Of a stretch of DNA of 6,790 nt, positions 1 through 6,000 are shown one piece after another. The translations under genes were made by a program, and so were the position numbers. Positions within the stretch are counted from its first letter, which is position 1; every line of letters begins with the position of its first letter. The notes under the pieces are model-generated. The model saw nothing but the letters and a program-made list of their open reading frames with translations. It did no database searches and was not told the DNA's origin. The stretch lies in contig JAAZAQ010000364.1 of NCBI GenBank assembly GCA_012514225.1, forward strand, positions 1-6,790, given 5' to 3'. The DNA comes from Clostridiales bacterium (GTDB taxonomy: Bacteria > Bacillota > Clostridia > Christensenellales > Aristaeellaceae).

Positions 1-707
1 AGCCAGGGGTTACCCAAGGCGCCGCGGCCGACCGCCACGCAGTCGGCGCCGGTCATCTCCAGTATACTCACGGCGTCCTGCGCGGCAAAGACGTCCCCGT
101 TCGCGATGAGGGGGATGGAGACCGCCTGCCTGACCGCCGCGATAGCCGGCCAATCCGCCTTTCCCCCATACTGCTTCGAGCGGGTCCGGCCGTGCACGCA
201 TAGCAAATCGGCCCCCTCGTCCTCGCACAGCCTGGCAAAGGGCACTGCGTTGACGCTTTTTTCGTCCCAGCCCAGGCGCATCTTGACGGACAGGCGGCCT
301 GGCACCGCGTGGCGAACCGACCTGAGGATGCGCCCGCTCAGCGCGAAATCCTTCATCAGGGCGCTGCCGGAGCCGGAGGAGGTGACCTTCTGGGCGGGGC
401 AGCCGAAGTTCAGGTCGATGCCGGCATAGCGGCCAGTCTCCCACAGCAGGGCCGCCGCGCGGGCCAGCAGGTCCGGCTCCTTGCCAAACAGCTGCGCGGA
501 AAGCGGGACCTCCCCCGGGTGGACGGCCAGCAGCGCCGCGTACGCCGGGCTGCCCTTGGGCGCGGTCAGCAGGCCCATGGCGCTGATCATCTCGCTGACG
601 GTTTCGTCCGCACCCATTTGCCCGCAGAGCAAACGGAAAGGCCAGTCCGTGATGCCAGCCATCGGCGCCAGGAACAGCCTTTTGCCCAAATTAACGGATG
701 TATTCAG
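1..707 (-). CDS. dusB: tRNA-dihydrouridine synthase (DusB/NifR3 type), 3' end cut by window edge
   Basis: FMN-dependent enzyme that reduces specific uridines in tRNA to dihydrouridine, using NADPH; cytoplasmic. The 235 visible codons cover the TIM-barrel catalytic domain; the C-terminal helical domain lies beyond the left edge. Counting from the CTG at 707, visible motifs are APMAGITD (14-21), Q72 at the end of a strand, NFGCPA (100-105) with catalytic Cys103, K142 in VKMR, VHGRTR (171-176), ANGD (202-205) and GRGALGNPW (227-235); all are Dus/FMN-site signatures. The start is uncertain. CTG at 707 overlaps the upstream stop as CTGA, has AAAGGG about ten bases upstream, and gives the usual 15 or so residues before PMAG. 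TTG at 689 is the other choice and ATG at 662 would cut into the first barrel strand. It is the last gene seen in the rpsB operon and looks translationally coupled to the gene before it. The Dus call is firm; the DusB subclass is inferred from similarity to the E. coli DusB pattern. Confidence 0.93.
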   Translation of the reverse strand, partial: MNTSVNLGKRLFLAPMAGITDWPFRLLCGQMGADETVSEMISAMGLLTAPKGSPAYAALLAVHPGEVPLSAQLFGKEPDLLARAAALLWETGRYAGIDLNFGCPAQKVTSSGSGSALMKDFALSGRILRSVRHAVPGRLSVKMRLGWDEKSVNAVPFARLCEDEGADLLCVHGRTRSKQYGGKADWPAIAAVRQAVSIPLIANGDVFAAQDAVSILEMTGADCVAVGRGALGNPW

Positions 708-1231
708 GGGACGTATGCCCTTTCGTTTCTCAACTCCCGGATATGCCAACGTCCGTTCTCACGGATAAGGATGACGTCGTATCGCGCGGAGGGCCAGCGG
801 GGCGGATACCACCCCTCTTCCGGCGTCTGTTCGCGCAGGCCGGGCAGGATGCGCCCGTCGATGGCCGGCACCTCCTCCGTGACGGTCGCCCGGGCGGTGT
901 CCTCCCAGGGCCAGGACCACATCCACTCCATGCGGAGCCGATGGTCGATGCCGGTGACCTGGTAGGGCTCGTAAGGGTTGGTGCCCTCGCGGAGGGTTGC
1001 CAGGCGGGTGTCCAGGGGGAGGTACGCGGCGGAGAAGTACTTGTTCAGCTCCACGGGGTCCGTTTTCATCATGACCGTCATCGCGCGCTGCGCCATGCCG
1101 TCCTTGAGGATGACGTAAATATTGGCGGCGTTCATGGAAAAGTAGAAGGCGATGGTCATCAGCCCCAGGATGCAGGTGATGAGGGTGAGCCTGCCGGCGA
1201 TGAACCAGACCAGGCGTCTGAGTTTCTTCAT
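704..1231 (-). CDS. Single-pass membrane protein of unknown function
   Basis: A 175-residue protein that I do not recognise. It has a basic N-terminus (K2, K3, R5, R6), one hydrophobic segment at about 8-32, and a roughly 140-residue hydrophilic remainder. By the positive-inside rule the N-terminus is cytoplasmic and the C-terminal part lies outside the membrane. The soluble part is rich in aromatic residues and proline (MEWMWSWPWE at 101-110, WYPPRWP at 141-147) and ends in alternating strand-like segments, YDVILIRENGRWHIREL (151-167). That pattern resembles the last strands of small NTF2-like extracytoplasmic domains, but the resemblance is weak and only suggestive. There is no lipobox and no catalytic motif. 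It starts 12 bases after the pyrH stop without a visible ribosome binding site, so translation may depend on coupling to pyrH, and its own stop overlaps the proposed dus start by four bases. It occupies the position where frr often lies but shows no resemblance to ribosome recycling factor. Confidence 0.82.
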   Translation of the reverse strand: MKKLRRLVWFIAGRLTLITCILGLMTIAFYFSMNAANIYVILKDGMAQRAMTVMMKTDPVELNKYFSAAYLPLDTRLATLREGTNPYEPYQVTGIDHRLRMEWMWSWPWEDTARATVTEEVPAIDGRILPGLREQTPEEGWYPPRWPSARYDVILIRENGRWHIRELRNERAYVP

Positions 1232-1243
1232 GAAAGGCGCGGT

Positions 1244-1951
1244 TTAGGGATGCAGCGTCGTGCCGAGGTCCTCGCCCTCCAGCACACGCAGGATGTTGCG
1301 GGGGTCGCTCAAGCCAAAGACCCGCACCTGGGGCAGGCTTTGCTCCGCGCACATCTGGAAAGCCGCCAGGTCCATGACCTTCAGCTCCCGCTGGATGGCC
1401 TCGCCGTAGGTGATGTCCCGGATAAGCTTCGCCCCTTTGTCCGTCCGCGGGTCGGCGGTATAAACGCCGTCCACGTTCTTGGCCAGCAGCAGCGCGTCGG
1501 CCTTCAGCTCCAGCGCCCGGAGGGTGACGGCGGTGTCGGTGGTGAAAAAGGGGCGCCCCAGGCCGCCGCCCAGAAAGGCCAGCCCGTCGCGCTCCAGCGC
1601 GGCGTCCGCCAGGTCAAAGCGGTAGGTGGTGCAGACGTCGGGCATGGAGAGGGCGGAAAACACCTCGGATTTCTGCCCGCACTGGGCCAGGGCGTCACGC
1701 ATAACCAGGCAGTTCATGACCGTTCCCAGCATGCCCATCTGGTCCGCGGTCACCGCGTCCATGCCCTCGCTGGCGCCGTGCCGTCCCCGCCAGAGGTTGC
1801 CCCCGCCGATGACGACGCCAGCCTGCACGCCGCGCTTGCGCACTTCGCACAGGATGCCGGCCACCTCGCGGATTTTGGCATGGTCAAACAGCCATCCCTG
1901 CTCGCCCAGGGCTTCGCCGGAGAGCTTGAGCATGATTCTGCGGTAGCGCAT
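1244..1951 (-). CDS. pyrH: UMP kinase (uridylate kinase)
   Basis: Phosphorylates UMP to UDP with ATP in de novo pyrimidine synthesis; a cytoplasmic hexamer of the amino-acid-kinase fold, unrelated to the eukaryotic enzyme. The 235-residue length is normal. Motifs in order: LKLSGEAL (8-15, phosphate binding), VVIGGGNLWRG (46-56), DQMGMLGTVMN (70-80), RPFFTTDTA (133-141), KNVDGVYTADP (158-168) and LKVMDLAAF (190-198). Residues aligned with E. coli R62, D77, D146, D159, D174 and D201 are present (R55, D70, D139, D152, D167, D194). The loop that reads GTGN in E. coli (T138 and N140) is GLGR here at 130-133, which is unusual. The stretch before it (about 111-127) is also divergent from the common form. 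The ATG start has a strong GGAGGAGG seven bases upstream. A GC-rich hairpin lies between tsf and this gene, so its transcript level may be below that of rpsB-tsf. Confidence 0.97.
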   Translation of the reverse strand: MRYRRIMLKLSGEALGEQGWLFDHAKIREVAGILCEVRKRGVQAGVVIGGGNLWRGRHGASEGMDAVTADQMGMLGTVMNCLVMRDALAQCGQKSEVFSALSMPDVCTTYRFDLADAALERDGLAFLGGGLGRPFFTTDTAVTLRALELKADALLLAKNVDGVYTADPRTDKGAKLIRDITYGEAIQRELKVMDLAAFQMCAEQSLPQVRVFGLSDPRNILRVLEGEDLGTTLHP

Positions 1952-1974
1952 CGGCCTGCCTCCTCCTTTTTTAC

Positions 1975-2001
1975 AAGAAGGCGGCGCAAGCGCGCCGCCC
2001 T
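1975..2001 (-). terminator. Intergenic hairpin between tsf and pyrH, weak terminator or attenuator
   Basis: On the minus strand the arms GGCGGCGC (1999-1992) and GCGCCGCC (1987-1980) pair perfectly around the loop GCTT, and one G-U and one A-U pair extend the stem to ten. The stem is followed by TTCTTGT rather than a continuous T run. That is the layout of an intrinsic terminator but with a poor tail, so partial read-through into pyrH is more likely than full termination. It sits 24 bases after the tsf stop and ends about 10 bases before the pyrH ribosome binding site. It could also act as an mRNA stability element for the rpsB-tsf message. Confidence 0.55.
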
Positions 2002-2025
2002 GATGGTGTACAGAATCGCGGCGGG

Positions 2026-2679
2026 TCAGTCCTTTTTCGTCATGGCCTCAATTTCGCCGGCCAGGTCGCTGACCTTTTTCTCAATGCCCTCCCCGCGCTC
2101 GTAGCGGGTGAAGCGGCGCACGGAGATTTTCTCCCCGCTGGCGAGCGCCGTCTCGTTGACCAGGGTCTGGACCGTGATGTCAGGGTTCTTCACGAAGGGC
2201 TGCTCCAGCAGGCAGACCTCCTTGTAATACTTCTCGATGCGGCCCTCGACCATGCGGTCGACGATTTTCTCGGGCTTGCCTTCGTTGAGCGCCTGCACGC
2301 GGAGGATTTCCCGCTCTTTGTTCAGGTTCTCCTGGGGCACTTCCTCCTTGGAGACAAAGAGGGGGTTGCTGGCCGCAATCTGCAAAGCCAGGTCGTGGCA
2401 GAGGGCCTTGAAGGCGTCGGTGTTGGCGACGAAGTCCGTCTCGCAGTTGACCTCCAGCAGGACGCCAATCTTGCCGCCCATATGGATATAGCTGTCCACC
2501 ATGCCTTCCGCGGCGATGCGGCCGGCCTTCTTGGCGTTGGCGGCCAGACCCTTCTCGCGCAGGTACTCGATGGCCTTCTCCATGTCGCCCTTGCATTCGA
2601 CCAGCGCCTTCTTGCAGTCCATCATGCCTGCCTGCGTACGCTCGCGCAGTTCCTTGACCATTGCAGCGGTGATTTCCAT
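2026..2679 (-). CDS. tsf: Translation elongation factor Ts, short form
   Basis: Guanine nucleotide exchange factor that releases GDP from EF-Tu in the cytoplasm. The N-terminal UBA-like domain covers about residues 3-40 and includes [16 protein letters not shown] (11-26). The signature [26 protein letters not shown] follows at 61-86. TDFVAN (81-86) is the segment that in E. coli EF-Ts inserts next to the Mg site of EF-Tu. The C-terminal module includes [26 protein letters not shown] (173-198). At 217 residues it is shorter than the E. coli protein (283) and matches the short form found in several Gram-positive and deep-branching lineages, so it is not truncated. The ATG is preceded by AAGGAG at a spacing of nine bases. 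It follows rpsB by 32 bases with no terminator between them, the standard S2/EF-Ts pair. Confidence 0.98.
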   Translation of the reverse strand: MEITAAMVKELRERTQAGMMDCKKALVECKGDMEKAIEYLREKGLAANAKKAGRIAAEGMVDSYIHMGGKIGVLLEVNCETDFVANTDAFKALCHDLALQIAASNPLFVSKEEVPQENLNKEREILRVQALNEGKPEKIVDRMVEGRIEKYYKEVCLLEQPFVKNPDITVQTLVNETALASGEKISVRRFTRYERGEGIEKKVSDLAGEIEAMTKKD

Positions 2680-2711
2680 AACGTTTCTCTCCTTATTCAG
2701 TCCCGCGGCGC

Positions 2712-3452
2712 TCAGGCGCTCGCCTCGTCGTCGCTTTCGGGCGCGGCCTGGGCTTCATCCTCCACCTGGGCGCCCTGGCGGCCTTCCAGCACGGCGTCGG
2801 CCATCTTCCCGGATATCAGCTTGACGGCGCGGATGGCGTCGTCGTTGCCGGGGATGACGTAGTCCACCAGGTCGGGGTCGCAGTTGGTGTCAACAATGGC
2901 GACGATGGGGATTTTCAAGGCGCGGGCTTCAGCGATGGCGATAGCTTCCTTCTGCGGGTCGACGACGAATATCGCGCCGGGCAGGCCTTTCATGGTGCGG
3001 ATGCCGCCCAGGTTGCCGTTGAGCTTGTCGCGCTCGTGCATCAGCTTGATGACTTCCTTCTTGGGGAGCACGTCAAACTGGCCGTTGGCCTCCATCTTGT
3101 CAATCTCGTTGAGCCGGTCCACGCGGGAGCGGATGGTGCGGTAGTTGGTCAGCATGCCGCCCAGCCAGCGCTTGTTGACGTAGAACATGTTGCAGCGCTT
3201 GGCCTCAAACTCGATGGATTCCTGGGCCTGCTTCTTGGTGCCGACGAACAGGATGGACTTGCCCTCCATCGACAGGTTGCGTACGAACACGTACGCCTCC
3301 TCGATTTTGCGGACCGTCTTCTGCAGGTCGACGATATAGATGCCGTTGCGCTCGGTGAAGATGTAGGGCGCCATTTTGGGGTTCCAGCGCCGGGTCTGGT
3401 GGCCGAAGTGCACGCCTGCTTCCAGCAGGCTCTTCATAGAGATGACTGCCAT
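2712..3452 (-). CDS. rpsB: 30S ribosomal protein S2 (uS2)
   Basis: Component of the small ribosomal subunit that binds late at the junction of head and body and helps recruit S1-type activity in some bacteria. The 246 residues include [20 protein letters not shown] (5-24), the VDLQKT segment (41-46), FVGTKKQAQ (69-77), the [13 protein letters not shown] block (95-107) and the C-terminal signature [20 protein letters not shown] (157-176), followed by [25 protein letters not shown] (182-206). An acidic, disordered tail covers about 224-246. The coiled-coil insertion lies around 108-150. The ATG is fixed by AAGGAGGG five bases upstream and by the conserved N-terminus. It is the first gene of the operon, behind a promoter at about 3548-3576 and a structured leader of about 88 bases. 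Confidence 0.99.
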   Translation of the reverse strand: MAVISMKSLLEAGVHFGHQTRRWNPKMAPYIFTERNGIYIVDLQKTVRKIEEAYVFVRNLSMEGKSILFVGTKKQAQESIEFEAKRCNMFYVNKRWLGGMLTNYRTIRSRVDRLNEIDKMEANGQFDVLPKKEVIKLMHERDKLNGNLGGIRTMKGLPGAIFVVDPQKEAIAIAEARALKIPIVAIVDTNCDPDLVDYVIPGNDDAIRAVKLISGKMADAVLEGRQGAQVEDEAQAAPESDDEASA

Positions 3453-3476
3453 GGGTTCCCTCCTTGTTGTTGCCTC

Positions 3477-3531
3477 CGCGGGTTTCAGCCTGTCCGGTCA
3501 CCTTTCGGCACAAACGGACAGTCCACCCGCG
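3477..3531 (-). promoter_or_regulatory. Structured 5' leader of rpsB, candidate S2-binding autoregulatory element
   Basis: The predicted transcript upstream of rpsB folds into one long hairpin. The outer stem is CGCGGGT (3531-3525) with ACCCGCG (3483-3477), seven perfect pairs. An asymmetric internal loop follows, GGA on one side and GCTGAA on the other. The inner stem is CTGTCCG (3521-3515) with CGGACAG (3496-3490), again seven perfect pairs. The apex carries CC-GAAA-GG (3508-3501), a GNRA-type tetraloop with possible extra G-U pairs. The element ends 12 bases before the AAGGAGGG site, so it leaves that site free unless protein binding or refolding covers it. Known rpsB operons in gammaproteobacteria are controlled by S2 at their leader. 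That this leader does the same is inference, and I cannot match it to a named RNA family. Confidence 0.5.
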
Positions 3532-3547
3532 TGTGTAATGCCCGAGG

Positions 3548-3576
3548 ATTATAGCACAACACCGTCCGGGGCGCAA
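3548..3576 (-). promoter_or_regulatory. Promoter of the rpsB operon (extended -10)
   Basis: On the minus strand there is a perfect TATAAT at 3553-3548 with an upstream TGC (3556-3554), which gives an extended -10. A TTGCGC at 3576-3571, matching three of six bases of the consensus -35, lies at the ideal 17-base spacing. Transcription would begin near 3541-3539, giving a leader of about 88 bases before the rpsB ATG. It fits housekeeping sigma-A recognition. The extended -10 probably compensates for the weak -35. Confidence 0.8.
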
Positions 3577-3590
3577 GTTCCCGGGCGGTG
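3560..3590 (-). repeat. Inverted repeat spanning the rpsB -35 region
   Basis: The arms CACCGCCCGGG (3590-3580) and CCCGGACGGTG (3570-3560) are complementary except for one C-A mismatch, with a nine-base loop that contains the whole -35 hexamer. As RNA from the upstream signalling gene it could end that transcript, but the following bases (TTGTGCTATAAT) are a poor U tract. As DNA it has the symmetry of an operator placed over a promoter. On the plus strand the repeat is followed by CTTTAT, also only a weak tail. Terminator or operator cannot be decided from sequence alone. Confidence 0.5.
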
Positions 3591-3657
3591 CTTTATCAGT
3601 CAAACGCGCGTAGCCCCGTACCAAGAGAACGAGAAGCCGACGGGAAAGGCGACACCT

Positions 3658-6000
3658 TTAATCGGCGAAACCTTCCAGCACCTGCTGCTTCGCCTGCTTC
3701 GACAGTACCGCCTCCACATCCTTCGGGACCATCGGCCGGTAGTACAGGAAGCCCTGCGCCTCGTCGCAACCCATCTCCCTGAGGAAACGCGCCTGCTCCT
3801 CCGTTTCGACGCCTTCCGCCGTCACCGCGAGGTTCAGTTCGCGCGCCAGCCCGATGATGTTTTCCACAATCACCCGCCGCTTGGGGTCGTCCGCGACGAT
3901 TTCGTCGATGAGGGACTTGTCGATCTTGATGCGGTCGATGGAGAACACGCTCAGCCTGCGCAGGGCGGAATAGTCCGAGCCGTAGTCGTCGATAGCCAGG
4001 GAGACGCCCATCCGCTTCAGCCCGCCGATGGCGCTCATAATCTGGTCCCCATACATGCCGGTGGTGCTTTCCGTGACCTCCAGTTCGAGGTTTTCAGGCT
4101 CTAAGCCGGATTGCATTAGCTTATCCCGCACCATCTCCAGCACGCCCTCATCCTGCAGCTGGAGGAAGGTGAAGTTAACGGCCATTCTCAAAGGGCCGTG
4201 CCCCGCGTCAATCCACGACTGCGCCTGCCGGCAGGCTTCGCCGAGAACCCAGGCGCCGATGCGGATGATCATCCCCGTCTGCTCCGCGATGGGGATGAAC
4301 ACGCCGGGTGAAATAAAGCCAAGCGTCGGATGGTTCCACCGCAGGAGGGCTTCCACGCCGACCACCCTCCCGGTCCTGAAATCCAGCTGCGGCTGGTACA
4401 CGAGAAAGAGCTCCCCGTTGTCCAGCGCGGTCCGCAGGTTGTTTTTCAGCATCACCGTGTTGTACGCCTCGCTCTTGCGCTGCGTGGAGTAGTAGGCATA
4501 ATGCCTTCCCGGCTCGTGCTTGGCCTCATACATCGCGAAGTCCGCGTTGTTGAGCAGTGTGACCGCGTCCATGCCGTCCTGGGGGCTCGCGGCGATGCCC
4601 AGGCTGGCCGTCATGTAGAACTCCCTCTTTTCAATCCGGAAAGGTTCCTTGAAGGTGTCCAGCAGCCGCTGGGCGATTTCCGATACGGTCTCCTGCGAAC
4701 GCTGCACGGTCGCGTACAGGAATTCGTCCCCGCCATAGCGGGCCAGCAAGTCCTGCGGCCGGGTGACCGCCAGCAGCCGGTCGGCGATGATCCGGATGAC
4801 CTGGTTGCCGATATAGTGGCCCGCGGTGTCGTTGACGTCCTTGAAGGAGTCCACGTCCATGAACATGACGGAGACCCGCTCTTCAGGGCCGGCCTTGCGG
4901 AGCATCTCCTCCACCATCGGGATGAAGCGGTCGCGCTTGAGCAGGCCGGTCAGGGGGTCGTGGAAGGCCAGGAAGGTCAGCTCCTTTTCCGACTCGGAAC
5001 GGATGAAGAAGCCCGCCAGGTCGTTGGCCGCGATATGGAAAAAGTCCTCGGTCACCTGCAGCAGCGCGTTCCGCTTGGTCTTCAGTTCGACCAACAGGAC
5101 GTTGGTGATATTGTTCTTCATGGAGAACGGGGAGAACATGACGGACTGGATGTCATAGGCGCTCAGGTACTTGCCCATTTCGGAGTCGGGCTCGAACTGG
5201 TCGCAGTCCACAAAATAGGTGCTGCCCTGCTCGTAATAGGCGTACTTGTTCAGCAGGCTCTGGTACGCGTGGCGCGCGATTGCGCCTTTCTCCTCCGGGT
5301 CGTTGACCATGCAGTCGTTGTGATGGCACAGGGAGATGAAGCCCTCGCCCCCGATTTCCAGGTGAATCGCGTTCTTGTTTTCCAGATACTGCGCGATGAT
5401 GTTGAGGGCCTTGACGATGCTGTCGTGGTAGGTGTCCTCCGAAGTGACCCGCAGGACGGCCGACAGGTCCGTCAGCGCCTTCTGGAAGCGGAGGCTTTCG
5501 ACGCTCTCCCGCAGGCGGCTGCGGTAAATCCGGTTGACATAGATGGTCAGCCCGGCGGTGATGCCGATGGCGACCACACGCAGAAGGTAGTCGATGTCCT
5601 CAATGCGGACATACTCGACATTATGCTGACGCGCCAGGAACAGCTGCACGACAGCAATCACCATCGCGCCGGCCAGCATGACCCTGTGGTTGCTGAATAC
5701 CGTGGAAATCGCAATGAGGATAAAAACGAAGGACCACACCGTGATGGCGCCCTTGTCGCCATAGTTGAGCAGGCTGATGAAAATCAGGGTGACAAGAACC
5801 ATCGTGATGATGGCTTCCTGCGCCTTGATGCTGATTTTCAGCCGTTTTGCGTAGATGACCATCATCCCGGACAGCAGGATGAACGCGCTGAACAACAAGC
5901 CGTATACCAGCAGGTTGTAGGTCGAGTACTCCTTCATGACCAGCGTCCGGTACGCGAGGTTCAGGAAAGCCATCGAATGGATGATGTACCCGATTTTCAC
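3658..6000 (-). CDS. Membrane GAF-GGDEF-EAL c-di-GMP enzyme; probable C-terminal part of a frameshifted gene
   Basis: Predicted bifunctional enzyme of c-di-GMP turnover at the membrane. Five hydrophobic helices lie at about 31-50, 62-79, 85-103, 106-122 and 137-156, followed by a GAF-like sensor region at about 170-335. The GGDEF cyclase domain spans about 343-505, with MDVDSFKDVND (381-391), GGDEF at 423-427 and an intact inhibitory RxxD site (R414 to D417) five residues before it. The EAL phosphodiesterase domain spans about 515-770. Its usual metal and catalytic residues are present: E550 (EAL), N609, E641, D671/D672, K692, E729 and E732, and Q749. Both activities are therefore plausible. 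Loop 6 reads DDYGSDYSAL instead of the common DDFGTGYSSL. The annotated start is a GTG that overlaps the upstream stop (GTGA) but has no ribosome binding site. The same frame stays open upstream with a plausible linker, so this is likely the continuation of the 7TM reading frame rather than a separate gene. The 780 residues are counted from that GTG. Confidence 0.93.
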   Translation of the reverse strand: MKIGYIIHSMAFLNLAYRTLVMKEYSTYNLLVYGLLFSAFILLSGMMVIYAKRLKISIKAQEAIITMVLVTLIFISLLNYGDKGAITVWSFVFILIAISTVFSNHRVMLAGAMVIAVVQLFLARQHNVEYVRIEDIDYLLRVVAIGITAGLTIYVNRIYRSRLRESVESLRFQKALTDLSAVLRVTSEDTYHDSIVKALNIIAQYLENKNAIHLEIGGEGFISLCHHNDCMVNDPEEKGAIARHAYQSLLNKYAYYEQGSTYFVDCDQFEPDSEMGKYLSAYDIQSVMFSPFSMKNNITNVLLVELKTKRNALLQVTEDFFHIAANDLAGFFIRSESEKELTFLAFHDPLTGLLKRDRFIPMVEEMLRKAGPEERVSVMFMDVDSFKDVNDTAGHYIGNQVIRIIADRLLAVTRPQDLLARYGGDEFLYATVQRSQETVSEIAQRLLDTFKEPFRIEKREFYMTASLGIAASPQDGMDAVTLLNNADFAMYEAKHEPGRHYAYYSTQRKSEAYNTVMLKNNLRTALDNGELFLVYQPQLDFRTGRVVGVEALLRWNHPTLGFISPGVFIPIAEQTGMIIRIGAWVLGEACRQAQSWIDAGHGPLRMAVNFTFLQLQDEGVLEMVRDKLMQSGLEPENLELEVTESTTGMYGDQIMSAIGGLKRMGVSLAIDDYGSDYSALRRLSVFSIDRIKIDKSLIDEIVADDPKRRVIVENIIGLARELNLAVTAEGVETEEQARFLREMGCDEAQGFLYYRPMVPKDVEAVLSKQAKQQVLEGFAD

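Noticed and set aside
10..444. Minus-strand open frame of 144 codons inside dus
   Set aside because: It is in a different frame from the one that carries NFGCPA, VHGRTR and GRGALGNPW; the product is Arg-rich without motifs.
698..2104. Plus-strand open frame of 468 codons opposite pyrH and the membrane protein
   Set aside because: It is antisense to pyrH, whose motifs are certain. Low-complexity composition and lack of motifs mark it as a shadow frame.
3490..3531. c-di-GMP riboswitch near the c-di-GMP gene
   Set aside because: The hairpin has a GNRA loop but lacks the conserved two-helix core of the known c-di-GMP riboswitch classes, and it lies in front of rpsB.
3641..3660. Short stem AAAGG/CCTTT at the stop of the GGDEF-EAL gene
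   Set aside because: Only five pairs, with no T tract after it, so it is too weak to call a terminator.
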